Source of the DNA: Bacteroidota bacterium
GTDB taxonomy: Bacteria; Bacteroidota; Bacteroidia; Sphingobacteriales; Sphingobacteriaceae
Direction of reading: 5' to 3'
DNA length: 50,217 bases
NCBI GenBank assembly: GCA_013288485.1
Contig: JABDBW010000008.1
Coordinates: forward strand, 1 to 50,217
This document shows positions 33,021-41,033 of this stretch, piece after piece. The translations under genes and the position numbers were made by a program. The notes under the pieces were generated by a model. It did not search any database, was not told the DNA's origin, and worked only from the letters and a program-made list of their open reading frames with translations. Every line of letters starts with the position of its first letter. The first letter of the stretch is position 1.

Positions 33021-33098
33021 TAGTGAGTAGTTAGTGGTGAGTAGTTAGTGGTGAATGAATCTGTTAAAAATTCACTACTCACCACTATCCACTCACTA
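33021..33098. repeat. Word repeat inside the efflux operon (TAGTTAGTGGTGAG)
   Basis: TAGTGAGTAGTTAGTGGTGAGTAGTTAGTGGTGAATGAAT (33021-33060) has the word twice in tandem. ATTCACTACTCACCACTATCCACTCACTA (33070-33098) is its reverse complement. The right arm includes the TAG stop codon of the adaptor gene, and the left arm ends 6 bases before the pump ATG. It fills the whole 81-base spacer. Confidence 0.9.
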
Positions 33099-34193
33099 AT
33101 CGCCTATCAGGGCTTCATAAAGCATTAACTGGTTCTTTGATATTATTTTTTCACCCGGTTTTAAACCCGAGGCTATATAAGTCACGTTGTCAACCGTTTT
33201 AATTACGCTTACTTCACGTACCGATAGATCGCATCTGCTATTATACACTACCACATAGTTTTTGCTGTTACCAAAAACAATAGCTTTAGCCGGAATAAAA
33301 ACCGACTGCTGGTTTTCATTATTTGTAATAACCACATTGGTAAACATTTGCGGCTTGAGCAGCATATCGGGATTAGGCAGGGCGATCTTGATCTTCATCA
33401 CCTTATTATCCGGGTCCAAAACAGAACTGATCTCGTTCACTTTACCTGTAAAAACTTTACCCGGGTAGGCTATGGTAGTTACTTTGGCGCTGTAACCCGT
33501 TTTAACCTTACTAATGTCTGATTCAAATACGTTGGCCCATATCCAAACATCCTTCATGTTGGAGATTGTGAACATGCTGCCGCTGTTATCCTGCCTTATA
33601 AAACTGCCCGATGTAATGTTTTTTTCAATAACATACCCGCTTTGCGGCGCTTTTATAACCAGCATACCATTTTCGCTGGTATTGCCGCCGCCGTTTATAG
33701 AAAGCTGTGCCTTAACTTTTCGGTTTGCCGCCAATGCTTTGTTATAATTCTCCTGTGCTTCTGTAAGGTCGCGCTCGCTTGATATGCCATTTTTATACAG
33801 GTTAGTTGCCTGGTCTAACTGCCGTTTGGCTACCGCCACATCTGATTGCGTGGAAGACAAATCGGTATAGTTACCCGCAATATCGGCGCTGCGCATTACG
33901 GCCAGTGTTTGCCCCTGTGTAACCTTATCGCCTAGGGATACCTTTACCGATATAACCTGCCCGCTGGCAAACGGAAATACCTTTACCACATTATTATCAT
34001 CGCTTGATACCTCGCCCGAAAGGTTAAGTTCATCCTTCATGGTAGTGATCTTAGCTGTATCAATGGTGATCATCTTGGCCAGTGTATCACTAATACATAC
34101 CTGCTTGTTTTCTGCCGCATCCGGGGTTTTTGGTTTACATGCAGCTAACAGCAGCAGGGCGGTGAGGCCGGTCAACAACGTTTCTCTTTTCAT
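33096..34193 (-). CDS. Efflux RND periplasmic adaptor (CzcB-like membrane fusion lipoprotein)
   Basis: The 365-residue protein joins the pump to the outer-membrane channel. It has a lipoprotein signal (LLTGLTALLLLAAC), a barrel-sandwich half-motif VFPFASGQVISVKVSLGDKVTQGQTLAVM, a helical hairpin (about residues 115-170), the second lipoyl half VIKAPQSGYVIEKNITSGSF, and beta-barrel parts (VWIWANVFESDISKVKTGY). It has no histidine-rich metal-binding extension. It lies 26 bases downstream of the tolC-like gene, and the stop codon sits in the word repeat before the pump gene. Confidence 0.92.
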   Translation of the reverse strand: MKRETLLTGLTALLLLAACKPKTPDAAENKQVCISDTLAKMITIDTAKITTMKDELNLSGEVSSDDNNVVKVFPFASGQVISVKVSLGDKVTQGQTLAVMRSADIAGNYTDLSSTQSDVAVAKRQLDQATNLYKNGISSERDLTEAQENYNKALAANRKVKAQLSINGGGNTSENGMLVIKAPQSGYVIEKNITSGSFIRQDNSGSMFTISNMKDVWIWANVFESDISKVKTGYSAKVTTIAYPGKVFTGKVNEISSVLDPDNKVMKIKIALPNPDMLLKPQMFTNVVITNNENQQSVFIPAKAIVFGNSKNYVVVYNSRCDLSVREVSVIKTVDNVTYIASGLKPGEKIISKNQLMLYEALIGD

Positions 34194-34219
34194 TATATAT
34201 CTTATTCAATAATTTATAG

Positions 34220-35497
34220 TTATGGTTTTATTATTGTTGTGCCTACAGCAAAGTTCAGATCGGCAATTGCCTTTTGCACATTGTATTGCTGCTGCAGTAT
34301 TTTAAGTTTGGTGTCTTTATAACTATCAAAAAAATCTACAAATTCTATCAACCCTATATCCCGCTGCTGAAAACTTTTAAGCATATTGTTAAACAGTTTA
34401 TCATACTGGCCGTTAAAAGCGGTTTGCTGTGCCGAAACCAATTCAAGGTTCAGTTTATACTGGTTTACTGCCGCGACAACATCATTTTTAAGATGGGCCT
34501 CATTATCCTTCAGCGTGTTTTCCTGGCTCATCCTGTTAAATTTTGCCGATTCAATATTGCCCTGGTTGCGGTTAAAAAATGGCAATGGCAAGCCTACCTG
34601 GAAACCAACATAGTTAGGGGCGTAACTGCTGTTTTTATCGTACGATAAACCCAGGGTAACATCGGGCGAGGCCAACGCTTTCTGGTAATCCAAATTATGT
34701 GTTGCCGAGTTTAGCTGGTACTGGTTCGAAAGATAATCGGGGCGGTTTGTTTTAGCCTGCTCTATCAGGTTGGGGATACTTAAATCGACAGCCTGGTTAG
34801 GCTGTTCATTAACAATTGGTAAAATATAAGCCATCTCGCCGGTTACCAGTAAGGTTTTTAACTCTGTTTGCAGGTCGTTGATCTGGCGGCTGTTCTCGGT
34901 CATATCATTTTGTAACCCGAACAATAATGCCTTGAGCCTTAGCAAGTCCTTCATAGAGGTATTTCCGGCGTCGAATGATTTTTGTATGCCATTAACCAGG
35001 TTGGTTGCCGAAGCAATTTCCAGCTGGTAAACCCTGCCCTGCGCTATTAAATTAGCCAGTTGCCCAAAATCAAGCTGCAAGTTATAACGCAGGTTACGCA
35101 TCAGGTCGTTAAAAGCAGCTTCCTGTACCTTTTCATTGTCTTTTGCTACCTGTACCTGTTTGCCGCGTTTGCCCGCGGTGGTAAATACCTGGTTTAATTG
35201 TACAAATACCTGCCCGAGGTTTTGCCCGGCATTATGGTAAAATAATTTTTTGCTTATCCCATCATAAATATTCTGGTCGGTACTTAGTACAGGATTATCC
35301 CATAGTTTTGCCTGGTCTATCAATGCTTTGGAGGCCTCAACATTATATTTTTGCGCAAGCAGGCTAAAGTTTTTTTCGAGGAATTGCTTTTCGGCATCCT
35401 GTAAACTCATTTTCAAAGTATCTGCCTGGCAATAACCGTAAACCCATAGCAAAGAAAGTATTAACGTTAAAAAAGAACGTCTTTGAAATTTGTACAT
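34220..35497 (-). CDS. Outer-membrane efflux protein (TolC/CzcC family)
   Basis: With the ATG at 35497 the protein has 425 residues and a signal peptide (FLTLILSLLWVYGYCQ). It has the long alpha-helical pattern of TolC-like channels: SLQDAEKQFLEKNFSLLAQKYNVEASKALIDQAKLWDNPVL and later the duplicated SLPIPNLIEQAKTNRPDYLSNQYQL-type unit, GLPLPFFNRNQGNIESAKF and a final IALIEFVDFFDSYKD-like region. This is the CzcC-type partner of the pump. The farther start at 35539 would add 14 residues before the signal peptide and is not preferred. It is the first gene of the efflux unit. Confidence 0.91.
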   Translation of the reverse strand: MYKFQRRSFLTLILSLLWVYGYCQADTLKMSLQDAEKQFLEKNFSLLAQKYNVEASKALIDQAKLWDNPVLSTDQNIYDGISKKLFYHNAGQNLGQVFVQLNQVFTTAGKRGKQVQVAKDNEKVQEAAFNDLMRNLRYNLQLDFGQLANLIAQGRVYQLEIASATNLVNGIQKSFDAGNTSMKDLLRLKALLFGLQNDMTENSRQINDLQTELKTLLVTGEMAYILPIVNEQPNQAVDLSIPNLIEQAKTNRPDYLSNQYQLNSATHNLDYQKALASPDVTLGLSYDKNSSYAPNYVGFQVGLPLPFFNRNQGNIESAKFNRMSQENTLKDNEAHLKNDVVAAVNQYKLNLELVSAQQTAFNGQYDKLFNNMLKSFQQRDIGLIEFVDFFDSYKDTKLKILQQQYNVQKAIADLNFAVGTTIIKP

Positions 35498-35840
35498 AAC
35501 TAAATAAATCCGGTAATTATAGACGGCGAAATTAGCCACTCGTTGTTAAAGTGAAATTATAACAAGGTTAGAATTGGATTAAAATTCGGTTGATAAAGTT
35601 ATTCCCTTATAATTGTTACATTACAACCACGACTGATTTAAAGCAATAGTCTTTGTATGAAACCCAATAAATCGTAGTTATTTTTCAAAATTCTGACCAA
35701 TAAGTGTTTTTTGTCAACCACTTGTAAATTTGGACTGTTTTTTGTTTATATATTTATGTAGCATTAAACCGTTTGTGATTTATTAGTCTTACTAATAACA
35801 GCGTATAGTAATGCTGCCTAAATTATTTAATTAAAAAATT
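35498..35840. other. Divergent intergenic stretch without a gene
   Basis: The 343 bases lie between the divergent tolC-like and DUF6515 genes and are AT-rich. A plausible promoter of the plus-strand gene is listed separately. No promoter of the efflux unit stood out, and no repeat or metal-responsive palindrome was identified with confidence. Confidence 0.4.
35729..35758 (+). promoter_or_regulatory. Candidate promoter of the DUF6515 gene
   Basis: TTTG (35729-35732) and TATTTATG (35751-35758, one mismatch to TAnnTTTG) are 18 bases apart. A leader of about 75 bases would follow before the ATG at 35841. Confidence 0.5.
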
Positions 35841-36941
35841 ATGAAAAGGATATCTCAATATTTGTTATTAACAGGCTTAAGCGGATTATTATGCCTGTTC
35901 CTTACTGTACCTGCTAATGCCCAACATAGAAATAGTGGCGGCGGTGGCGGTCGTTCCGGCGGCGGTGGTGGTGGTTCTCACTATAGCGGTGGTGGCGGCG
36001 GTGGCCACTATAGCGGGGGCGGCGGTTTTTCAGGCCGTTCAAACGGTAGTGGTTTTTCAGGCCGGGTTAGTAGCAGTTATTCCCGCCCAGGCGTAACCGG
36101 CAATACCCGTAATTTTAGTACTTACAGGGGAGGTACTGTAACCGGCAACACCCGTAACTTAAGCACTTATAGGGGGGCTGGTGTAACCGGCAATACCCGT
36201 GCTCTTAGCACTTACAGGGGGGCTGGTGTAACCAACGGCCGTAATTTAGCCGTAGCACGCGGCGGTTTTTACCGCGGTGGTACTTATGGCCGCGGATACG
36301 GTTATGGCCCGTGGTCAAGATATGGCGGATACCATTACAACCGCGGCTTTTATAGCAGTTTGTATTATCCACGGCTTGGCTTCGGTTTAGGGTTTTTACC
36401 TTTTGGCTACTATCCATTCTTTTGGGGCGATGCTCAGTTCTATTTCAGCGATGGTTATTTTTATCAGTATAATAATGATCAGTATACTGTAGTTGAACCC
36501 CCTGTTGGCGCTGCTATAAATGCTTTGCCTGCAAAGGCCCAGCCAATTAACATAAATGGCCAGCAATATTATGAGCTAAATGGTGTTTATTACCTGCCTG
36601 TTACCCGTGACGATGGTTCGGTTGTATACCAGGTTGCAGGTAAAGATGGCCAATTAGATACCAATACCGATCAGGGTAACGGTGTTATTAATAATGGGAA
36701 CGGGAATAACAACAGCCCTGTTATTAATAACGGGAACGGAAATAACAACAGCCCCGCTGTAGCCGCTCCCGAAATAGGCGACATATTTTATTCTTTGCCA
36801 GCCGATACCCGTAAAATAAAAATTAATGGTGAGCAATACTTTGTATCGCCTGATGATTATTACTACCAGGAAACCCGTGATAACAACAATGCCAAAGCCT
36901 ACAAAATTGTAGGCACCCCCAGCGACGAGCCGGGAAATTAA
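35841..36941 (+). CDS. Secreted glycine-rich protein with two DUF6515-like modules
   Basis: The 366-residue protein has a signal peptide ending near PANAQ. Residues 30-75 are a Gly-rich region with SHYSGGGGGG-type runs. Residues 84-128 are three 15-residue repeats, GVTGNTRNxSTYRGx, then a Gly/Tyr-rich area with YYPRLGFGLGFLPFGYYPFFWG. Two copies of a DUF6515-like strand unit follow: ALPAKAQPININGQQYYELNGVYY-like (about 230-270) and SLPADTRKIKINGEQYFVSPDDYYYQE-like (about 315-360), joined by a linker holding VINNGNGNNNSP twice. The function is unknown; an extracellular or surface role is likely from the signal. Both repeats are nearly identical at the DNA level, so they may vary in copy number. 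Confidence 0.8.
   Translation: MKRISQYLLLTGLSGLLCLFLTVPANAQHRNSGGGGGRSGGGGGGSHYSGGGGGGHYSGGGGFSGRSNGSGFSGRVSSSYSRPGVTGNTRNFSTYRGGTVTGNTRNLSTYRGAGVTGNTRALSTYRGAGVTNGRNLAVARGGFYRGGTYGRGYGYGPWSRYGGYHYNRGFYSSLYYPRLGFGLGFLPFGYYPFFWGDAQFYFSDGYFYQYNNDQYTVVEPPVGAAINALPAKAQPININGQQYYELNGVYYLPVTRDDGSVVYQVAGKDGQLDTNTDQGNGVINNGNGNNNSPVINNGNGNNNSPAVAAPEIGDIFYSLPADTRKIKINGEQYFVSPDDYYYQETRDNNNAKAYKIVGTPSDEPGN
36090..36224 (+). repeat. Three 45-base in-frame repeats in the DUF6515 gene
   Basis: Each unit encodes GVTGNTRNxSTYRGx with small changes; a fourth, incomplete unit (GVTNGRNL) follows. At the DNA level they keep the string GTAACCGGCAA-ACCCGT. Confidence 0.85.
36684..36755 (+). repeat. Two 36-base in-frame repeats
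   Basis: Two adjacent copies encode VINNGNGNNNSP, with two or three base differences (GTTATTAATAATGGGAACGG and GTTATTAATAACGGGAACGG). They form the linker between the two DUF6515-like units. Confidence 0.85.
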
Positions 36942-36948
36942 AGCTAAC

Positions 36949-37037
36949 TGTCTGAACCATGATTTGTAGGATTTTAGGATTAACACGATTGCAAATAATC
37001 CTAAAATCTTTTAATCCTACAAATCATGGTTCAGACA
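36949..37037. repeat. GAACC-TGATTT-AGGATT inverted repeat, copy 2 (near-perfect hairpin)
   Basis: The outer arms, 25 bases each (36949-36973 and 37013-37037), are perfectly complementary. Inner arms ATTTTAGGATTA (36971-36982) and TAATCCTAAAAT (36996-37007) are also perfect, with a small loop between. It lies in the 99-base space between convergent genes and may end transcription both ways. It is related to the repeat at 2026-2106. Confidence 0.92.
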
Positions 37038-37040
37038 ATT

Positions 37041-37313
37041 TTAATACTCCGCAAAAATCTCATCCTTATAGCACCATAACCAGTTTTCCCCCGGTTCAGC
37101 TGATATTACAACGGGATGGCCGGTTTTATGGTAATGTTTGGTCATGTGCATGTTCGGCGAGTTGTCGCAGCATAAGGTAACTCCGCAGGTTTGGCAAGTG
37201 CGTAAATGCATCCAGTCATCGCCGGTTTTTATACATTCTTCACATACATATTCAGCAGGTTTAACCAATTTGGTTATTTTGCTTATATGTTCGCATAGTT
37301 GTTCACTTTCCAT
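37041..37313 (-). CDS. UBP-type zinc finger protein
   Basis: The 90-residue protein is a single UBP-type zinc finger. Cys/His pairs are spread along it in the family's pattern: CEHISKI, CEECIKTGDDWMHLRTCQTCG, CCDNSPNMHMTKHYHKTGHP and NWLWCYKDE. Proteins with this domain bind ubiquitin C-termini in eukaryotes; stand-alone forms are common in bacteria and their role is unknown. It is convergent with the DUF6515 gene and 41 bases downstream of the histidine kinase on the same strand. Confidence 0.92.
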   Translation of the reverse strand: MESEQLCEHISKITKLVKPAEYVCEECIKTGDDWMHLRTCQTCGVTLCCDNSPNMHMTKHYHKTGHPVVISAEPGENWLWCYKDEIFAEY

Positions 37314-37354
37314 GCCCTATCTTTTTAGAATAGTTAAAGAATCTTTTCCGGTAA

Positions 37355-38716
37355 TTACTTTATAAGGCTAATATTGTTACTATGTTTTACGGGGGTCATA
37401 TTTATAGTAAAGGTGGTGCCTTGTGCCTCTGTACTATGCACCTCAATTTCGCCGCCATGTTTTCTTACTATTTGCCGTACAATACTTAATCCCAGCCCTA
37501 TCGATTCTTCGCCGCGGATACCCCGGCGGCTCGCTCTCGAAAACCGGTCAAAGATATAAGGCAATAACTTTTCAGGAATGCCCATACCAAAATCCTTTAC
37601 ATCAATAAATATCAACCCCTCAACTTCTCTCAATATAATTTCTACATGATCGTTCTCGCCCGAAAATTTGATCGCGTTACTGATCAGGTTATCCAAAACG
37701 CGTTGCATTTTTTCAAGGTTAATATGCGTATAAATTGGCTGATCGGTGCCGTAGAATAATATATTAGCCTGCCCTTTCTTATTCTTAACCCATTCATCAA
37801 CAATTTTTAACAAATACTGGTTCAATTCAACTTCTTCAATATCAAATTCGTTATCCTTATCGTTTTGGGCGGTTTCTATCAGGTCGTTAATTATTGATGT
37901 TGCTTTATCGCATGATGTTTTTATCATTTGCAGGCTATCAAGGTTGTCTGCATCCATAGTAACATCTTCTTCCATCATCATAGCTATTGTTTTAATAGCG
38001 GCCAAAGGGTTTCGCAGGTCATGGGCCACAATGCCCAGTATCTCATTTTTTAGCTGGCTGGCAGTTTCAATCTGCAGGTTTTTTTCTTCAATGGCCTTCA
38101 GTTTTAAATAATTATCGGCACGGTAAGAGAATATAAACCGCGAAATACAAAAAAACATAACGAGCAACACAAACGAAACGATGTCGTTTAACAGTTGCTC
38201 GCCGAGGCTATGCTGATAATAGGGCAATATCAGCATAAAAGTAGTTGCTGCTATAAATATAACAAACAGCGTCTCGTAAAACTCAAAAGTAAAAAACACG
38301 CCTACAAGCATTAACGCTGCCAGGTACATCACCAACGAATTGCGGGGGTTGTGCATAACAAAAAAAGTAACCCTCATTCCGTTGGTTATTACAAAGAGAG
38401 CAAACAAGAGTATTAATGCACGGCCAATAATACTAACCAGGCGGTTACGCTCAAAATACTTTATAAGCAGTATGCTGCCAAAATAAAAGAATGGGGTAAT
38501 TATGGTGGAAAGCAGGTTTGCCCTGTCAATTTCATCAATATTATCTAAACTGTTAAAAGGCACGCTGGTGTACTTGCCAATGAATCTTATTGTTAAATTC
38601 ATGAGGAAATAAATCAAACTAATATTTCTTACCGTTTTCAAATTCAGGAGCGTGCTGTAACTTCCGAAAGTGTGCCGGTTGGAAAGATTAATTCTGCTAA
38701 AAAAATAAACCCTCAT
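37355..38716 (-). CDS. Membrane sensor histidine kinase
   Basis: The 453-residue protein has an N-terminal part with about six membrane helices (NTIRFIGKY-like start, IIGRALILLFALFVITNG, YLAALMLVGVFFTFEF, DIVSFVLLVMFFCISRFIFSY), then a short coiled linker. The HisKA domain has IVAHDLRNPLAAIKT with the phospho-accepting His, and the ATPase domain has NLISNAIKFSGEND, DFGMGIPEKLLP, and GLGLSIVRQIVRKHGGEI. No response regulator is adjacent, so it is an orphan here. The ATG at 38716 gives a 30-residue basic start before the first helix; a later start is possible. Confidence 0.9.
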   Translation of the reverse strand: MRVYFFSRINLSNRHTFGSYSTLLNLKTVRNISLIYFLMNLTIRFIGKYTSVPFNSLDNIDEIDRANLLSTIITPFFYFGSILLIKYFERNRLVSIIGRALILLFALFVITNGMRVTFFVMHNPRNSLVMYLAALMLVGVFFTFEFYETLFVIFIAATTFMLILPYYQHSLGEQLLNDIVSFVLLVMFFCISRFIFSYRADNYLKLKAIEEKNLQIETASQLKNEILGIVAHDLRNPLAAIKTIAMMMEEDVTMDADNLDSLQMIKTSCDKATSIINDLIETAQNDKDNEFDIEEVELNQYLLKIVDEWVKNKKGQANILFYGTDQPIYTHINLEKMQRVLDNLISNAIKFSGENDHVEIILREVEGLIFIDVKDFGMGIPEKLLPYIFDRFSRASRRGIRGEESIGLGLSIVRQIVRKHGGEIEVHSTEAQGTTFTINMTPVKHSNNISLIK

Positions 38717-38818
38717 TATATTAATATTTTGTGACAGGCGAATATACTGAATACATCACTATTACGCTTAGATTGTACCTTAATGTTGCTTCAAAATTTA
38801 AATAAAATAAATTATTGT

Positions 38819-40081
38819 TTAAAATGCTTCACCTATACCAATAAATAACCCGTTTGATCCCTGGCTGCCAAAACCATAGTCAATAGTAATATTTGTTTTT
38901 GATACTTTGTTCAATTTTATACGTAAACCGGGCCCTATAGCGGGTTGTATAACCTGCAGGCGGGTTCCCTGCTGCGCCGAAAATGATTCGGCATTGCCAA
39001 AAACAACACCGCCTATTAAGCCATTGGCGGTTATACGGTAGCGGTACTCCACTTCAGCATATACCATTTGCGCCCCCCTGAACCTGCCTTGTATATAGCC
39101 CCTGCCCGTTGCTGAATTTGCATCCCATGATATACTGGGCAGATCGAGATAGGATGGACTGCCGCTTAATATTACCCAATTATAACTCCACAGGGCGATA
39201 ACGTTATCAGAGTTTTCAGGAAACCTGAAATACTTGCGCATATCAATTATAAGCGAATGCCAGTTGCTGGTACTGCCCAAAACCGTAACGCTGCTTCTAT
39301 ACTGTATGGAAGCATAGCCCCCCTTTGCCGGATTTATGGCATTATCCCTTGAATCATATTGCCCGCTTACGGTAAATCCCGACGCTATATCGTGTGAGCT
39401 TTTACCATACGCGGCATAATCAGACCGGGCACCGCTGATATTGCCTTTATCTGTTATATCAAAATGGCTATCGAGCATATAGCCTATACCTGCGTAAAAA
39501 TTACCGCTGACATGACCTAAGGCCGTTTCATAAAACCTGATAAAAGAATAATCCATCGGTTCCTTATTATTTACAGTTGAATTGCTGCCCAGCCCAAAGG
39601 TACTTTGCGGGTATTGATAATAGCGGTAATCACCTATAAAATTATACGTATTATTTTTTGTCCAGATGCTGGTTTGTAAGGGTACAGTAAACTGTTTGTT
39701 CTGCGTATAAGATATGCTGGCAACAATAGCCGACACGCGCGATTGGGGGCCGGTGCGAAAAGCTACATTTCCTGATAATACACCTGCCAGGCGTGATACC
39801 AGGGTATAACCAATAGCCGGGACTATAGACACCTCGGGTTTCATTACAACCGAATCTTCTTCCGAAATGGTTTTTTTATTAAAAAGTTTGCCTACTATAT
39901 CTGCAAGGTCTGTTTGCGGCCTTCCTTTTTTTGATATTATGATAGTATCTTTTTGTATTTGTTTAACTGAAGTATCGGGGTAGATCTTTGTGAGCGGGAT
40001 ATTTTTATTACGCTGCGCATAAAGTTCCGTGCTGAATAACAACATTGCGATTAAAATGCTTAGGTTAAAAAATAGCCTCAT
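38819..40081 (-). CDS. BamA/TamA-like outer-membrane barrel protein without POTRA domains
   Basis: With the ATG at 40081 the protein has 420 residues and a good signal peptide (LFFNLSILIAMLLFSTELYAQ); the in-frame start 11 codons earlier is less likely. After a linker the sequence is a series of amphipathic strands typical of surface-antigen D15-like barrels: TQNKQFTVPLQTSIWTKNN, YNFIGDYRYYQYPQSTFGLG, FTVSGQYDSRDNAINPAKGGYASIQY and YAEVEYRYRITANGLIGGVVFGNAESF, ending in an aromatic GIGEAF. No POTRA repeats are seen, so it is shorter than BamA. The cargo is unknown. It is divergent from the Anbu gene. Confidence 0.85.
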   Translation of the reverse strand: MRLFFNLSILIAMLLFSTELYAQRNKNIPLTKIYPDTSVKQIQKDTIIISKKGRPQTDLADIVGKLFNKKTISEEDSVVMKPEVSIVPAIGYTLVSRLAGVLSGNVAFRTGPQSRVSAIVASISYTQNKQFTVPLQTSIWTKNNTYNFIGDYRYYQYPQSTFGLGSNSTVNNKEPMDYSFIRFYETALGHVSGNFYAGIGYMLDSHFDITDKGNISGARSDYAAYGKSSHDIASGFTVSGQYDSRDNAINPAKGGYASIQYRSSVTVLGSTSNWHSLIIDMRKYFRFPENSDNVIALWSYNWVILSGSPSYLDLPSISWDANSATGRGYIQGRFRGAQMVYAEVEYRYRITANGLIGGVVFGNAESFSAQQGTRLQVIQPAIGPGLRIKLNKVSKTNITIDYGFGSQGSNGLFIGIGEAF

Positions 40082-40142
40082 CCAGGTAAACCGGCCATAT
40101 TGGGTAAACTGCAAATAATGGCTGATGCTAAATTAACAAAAA

Positions 40143-40218
40143 GTTGAAAGCAAAAAGCTAAAACAGGATAGAAAAAAAAGCTTGTATCTTTCTGCTTTAA
40201 GCTTTTACCTTATGCTTA
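40143..40218. repeat. Intergenic word repeat (AAAGC / GCTTT)
   Basis: Words of the type GAAAGC, AAAAGC and AAAAAGCTT in 40143-40182 are followed by CTTTCTGCTTTAAGCTTTTACCTTATGCTT (40189-40218). This is a looser example of the word-and-inverse design. It lies between two divergent genes. Confidence 0.5.
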
Positions 40219-40258
40219 ACATTTTTTTATAATATTATGAGTTAACATCCTTTATTTA

Positions 40259-40266
40259 TTACTTTG
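40259..40266 (+). promoter_or_regulatory. Candidate -7 element of the Anbu gene
   Basis: TTACTTTG matches TAnnTTTG at 7 of 8 positions and is 37 bases before the ATG at 40304. No -33 box was convincing. Confidence 0.35.
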
Positions 40267-40303
40267 CCAATCAATAAACTCAACTATATTCTGAATTACA
40301 TAT

Positions 40304-41023
40304 ATGACTTACTGCCTGGGAATAAAGGTTAAAGAAGGCCTGCTCGCAATTGCTGATACACGTATTACATCAGGAACAGATACAACGGTTAAAAAGAAGA
40401 TCTCGATAGAACAAAAAGACGGATTTTCGCTTTTTATTATGACAAGCGGCCTGCGCTCCACAAGGGATAAGGCCATTGTTTATTTTACTGAACTGCTGGA
40501 GACAACAGAATTTAATAAATTGTATAAAGCGGTAAACGCTTTTGGCGAGCAAATTAAACGGGTAGTTAGGGAGGATAAGGAATCGTTAGAAAAAGCCGGT
40601 TTCAGTTTCGACCTGCATTCCATAATAGGCGGACAGTTGAAGGATGATCATGAACATAAGCTGTTTTTGTTGTATCCCGAAGGAAACTGGGTAGAATTGG
40701 GGCAGGGCGCGCCTTTTATAATTATTGGCAATTCGGGGCATGGAAAACCCATACTTAACCGTACCTTGAACGAAAATTCAAGCTTAAGGCTGGCGTTGAA
40801 AGTAGGGTTTCTTTCGTTCGACTCAACAAGGGTAAGCTCAAATAATGTTGACTTCCCGATTGATGTTGCCGTATACAAAAAAGACAGTTTTAATATTGTT
40901 GAGAACCGGTACGAGAAAAAGGACCTTGAAAATATTTCGATACAATGGGCCGAAGAGTTAAAGGCCGCGTTAGAGCATATATCCGAAGATTGGATGGATG
41001 CTACATTTGATAAACTACTATAA
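40304..41023 (+). CDS. Anbu-type (bacterial proteasome homologue) peptidase
   Basis: Anbu is a self-compartmentalising Ntn-hydrolase related to proteasome beta subunits. The 239-residue protein starts MTYCLGIKVKEGLLAIADTR; after loss of Met, Thr2 would be the nucleophile, with Asp18 and the lysine cluster near 30-32 in the expected places. A glycine-containing turn FIIIGNSGHGKP and a long C-terminal helix (WAEELKAALEHISEDWMD) fit the family. Anbu genes usually lie with a transglutaminase-like gene, an alpha-E-domain gene and an ATP-grasp gene. Only the transglutaminase-like one follows here, 10 bases downstream. Confidence 0.9.
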   Translation: MTYCLGIKVKEGLLAIADTRITSGTDTTVKKKISIEQKDGFSLFIMTSGLRSTRDKAIVYFTELLETTEFNKLYKAVNAFGEQIKRVVREDKESLEKAGFSFDLHSIIGGQLKDDHEHKLFLLYPEGNWVELGQGAPFIIIGNSGHGKPILNRTLNENSSLRLALKVGFLSFDSTRVSSNNVDFPIDVAVYKKDSFNIVENRYEKKDLENISIQWAEELKAALEHISEDWMDATFDKLL

Positions 41024-41033
41024 AATTATAACT

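Noticed and set aside
36949..37037. Interpretation of the long inverted repeat as a transposon end
   Set aside because: There is no transposase frame, no target duplication seen, and the arms are next to each other as a hairpin.
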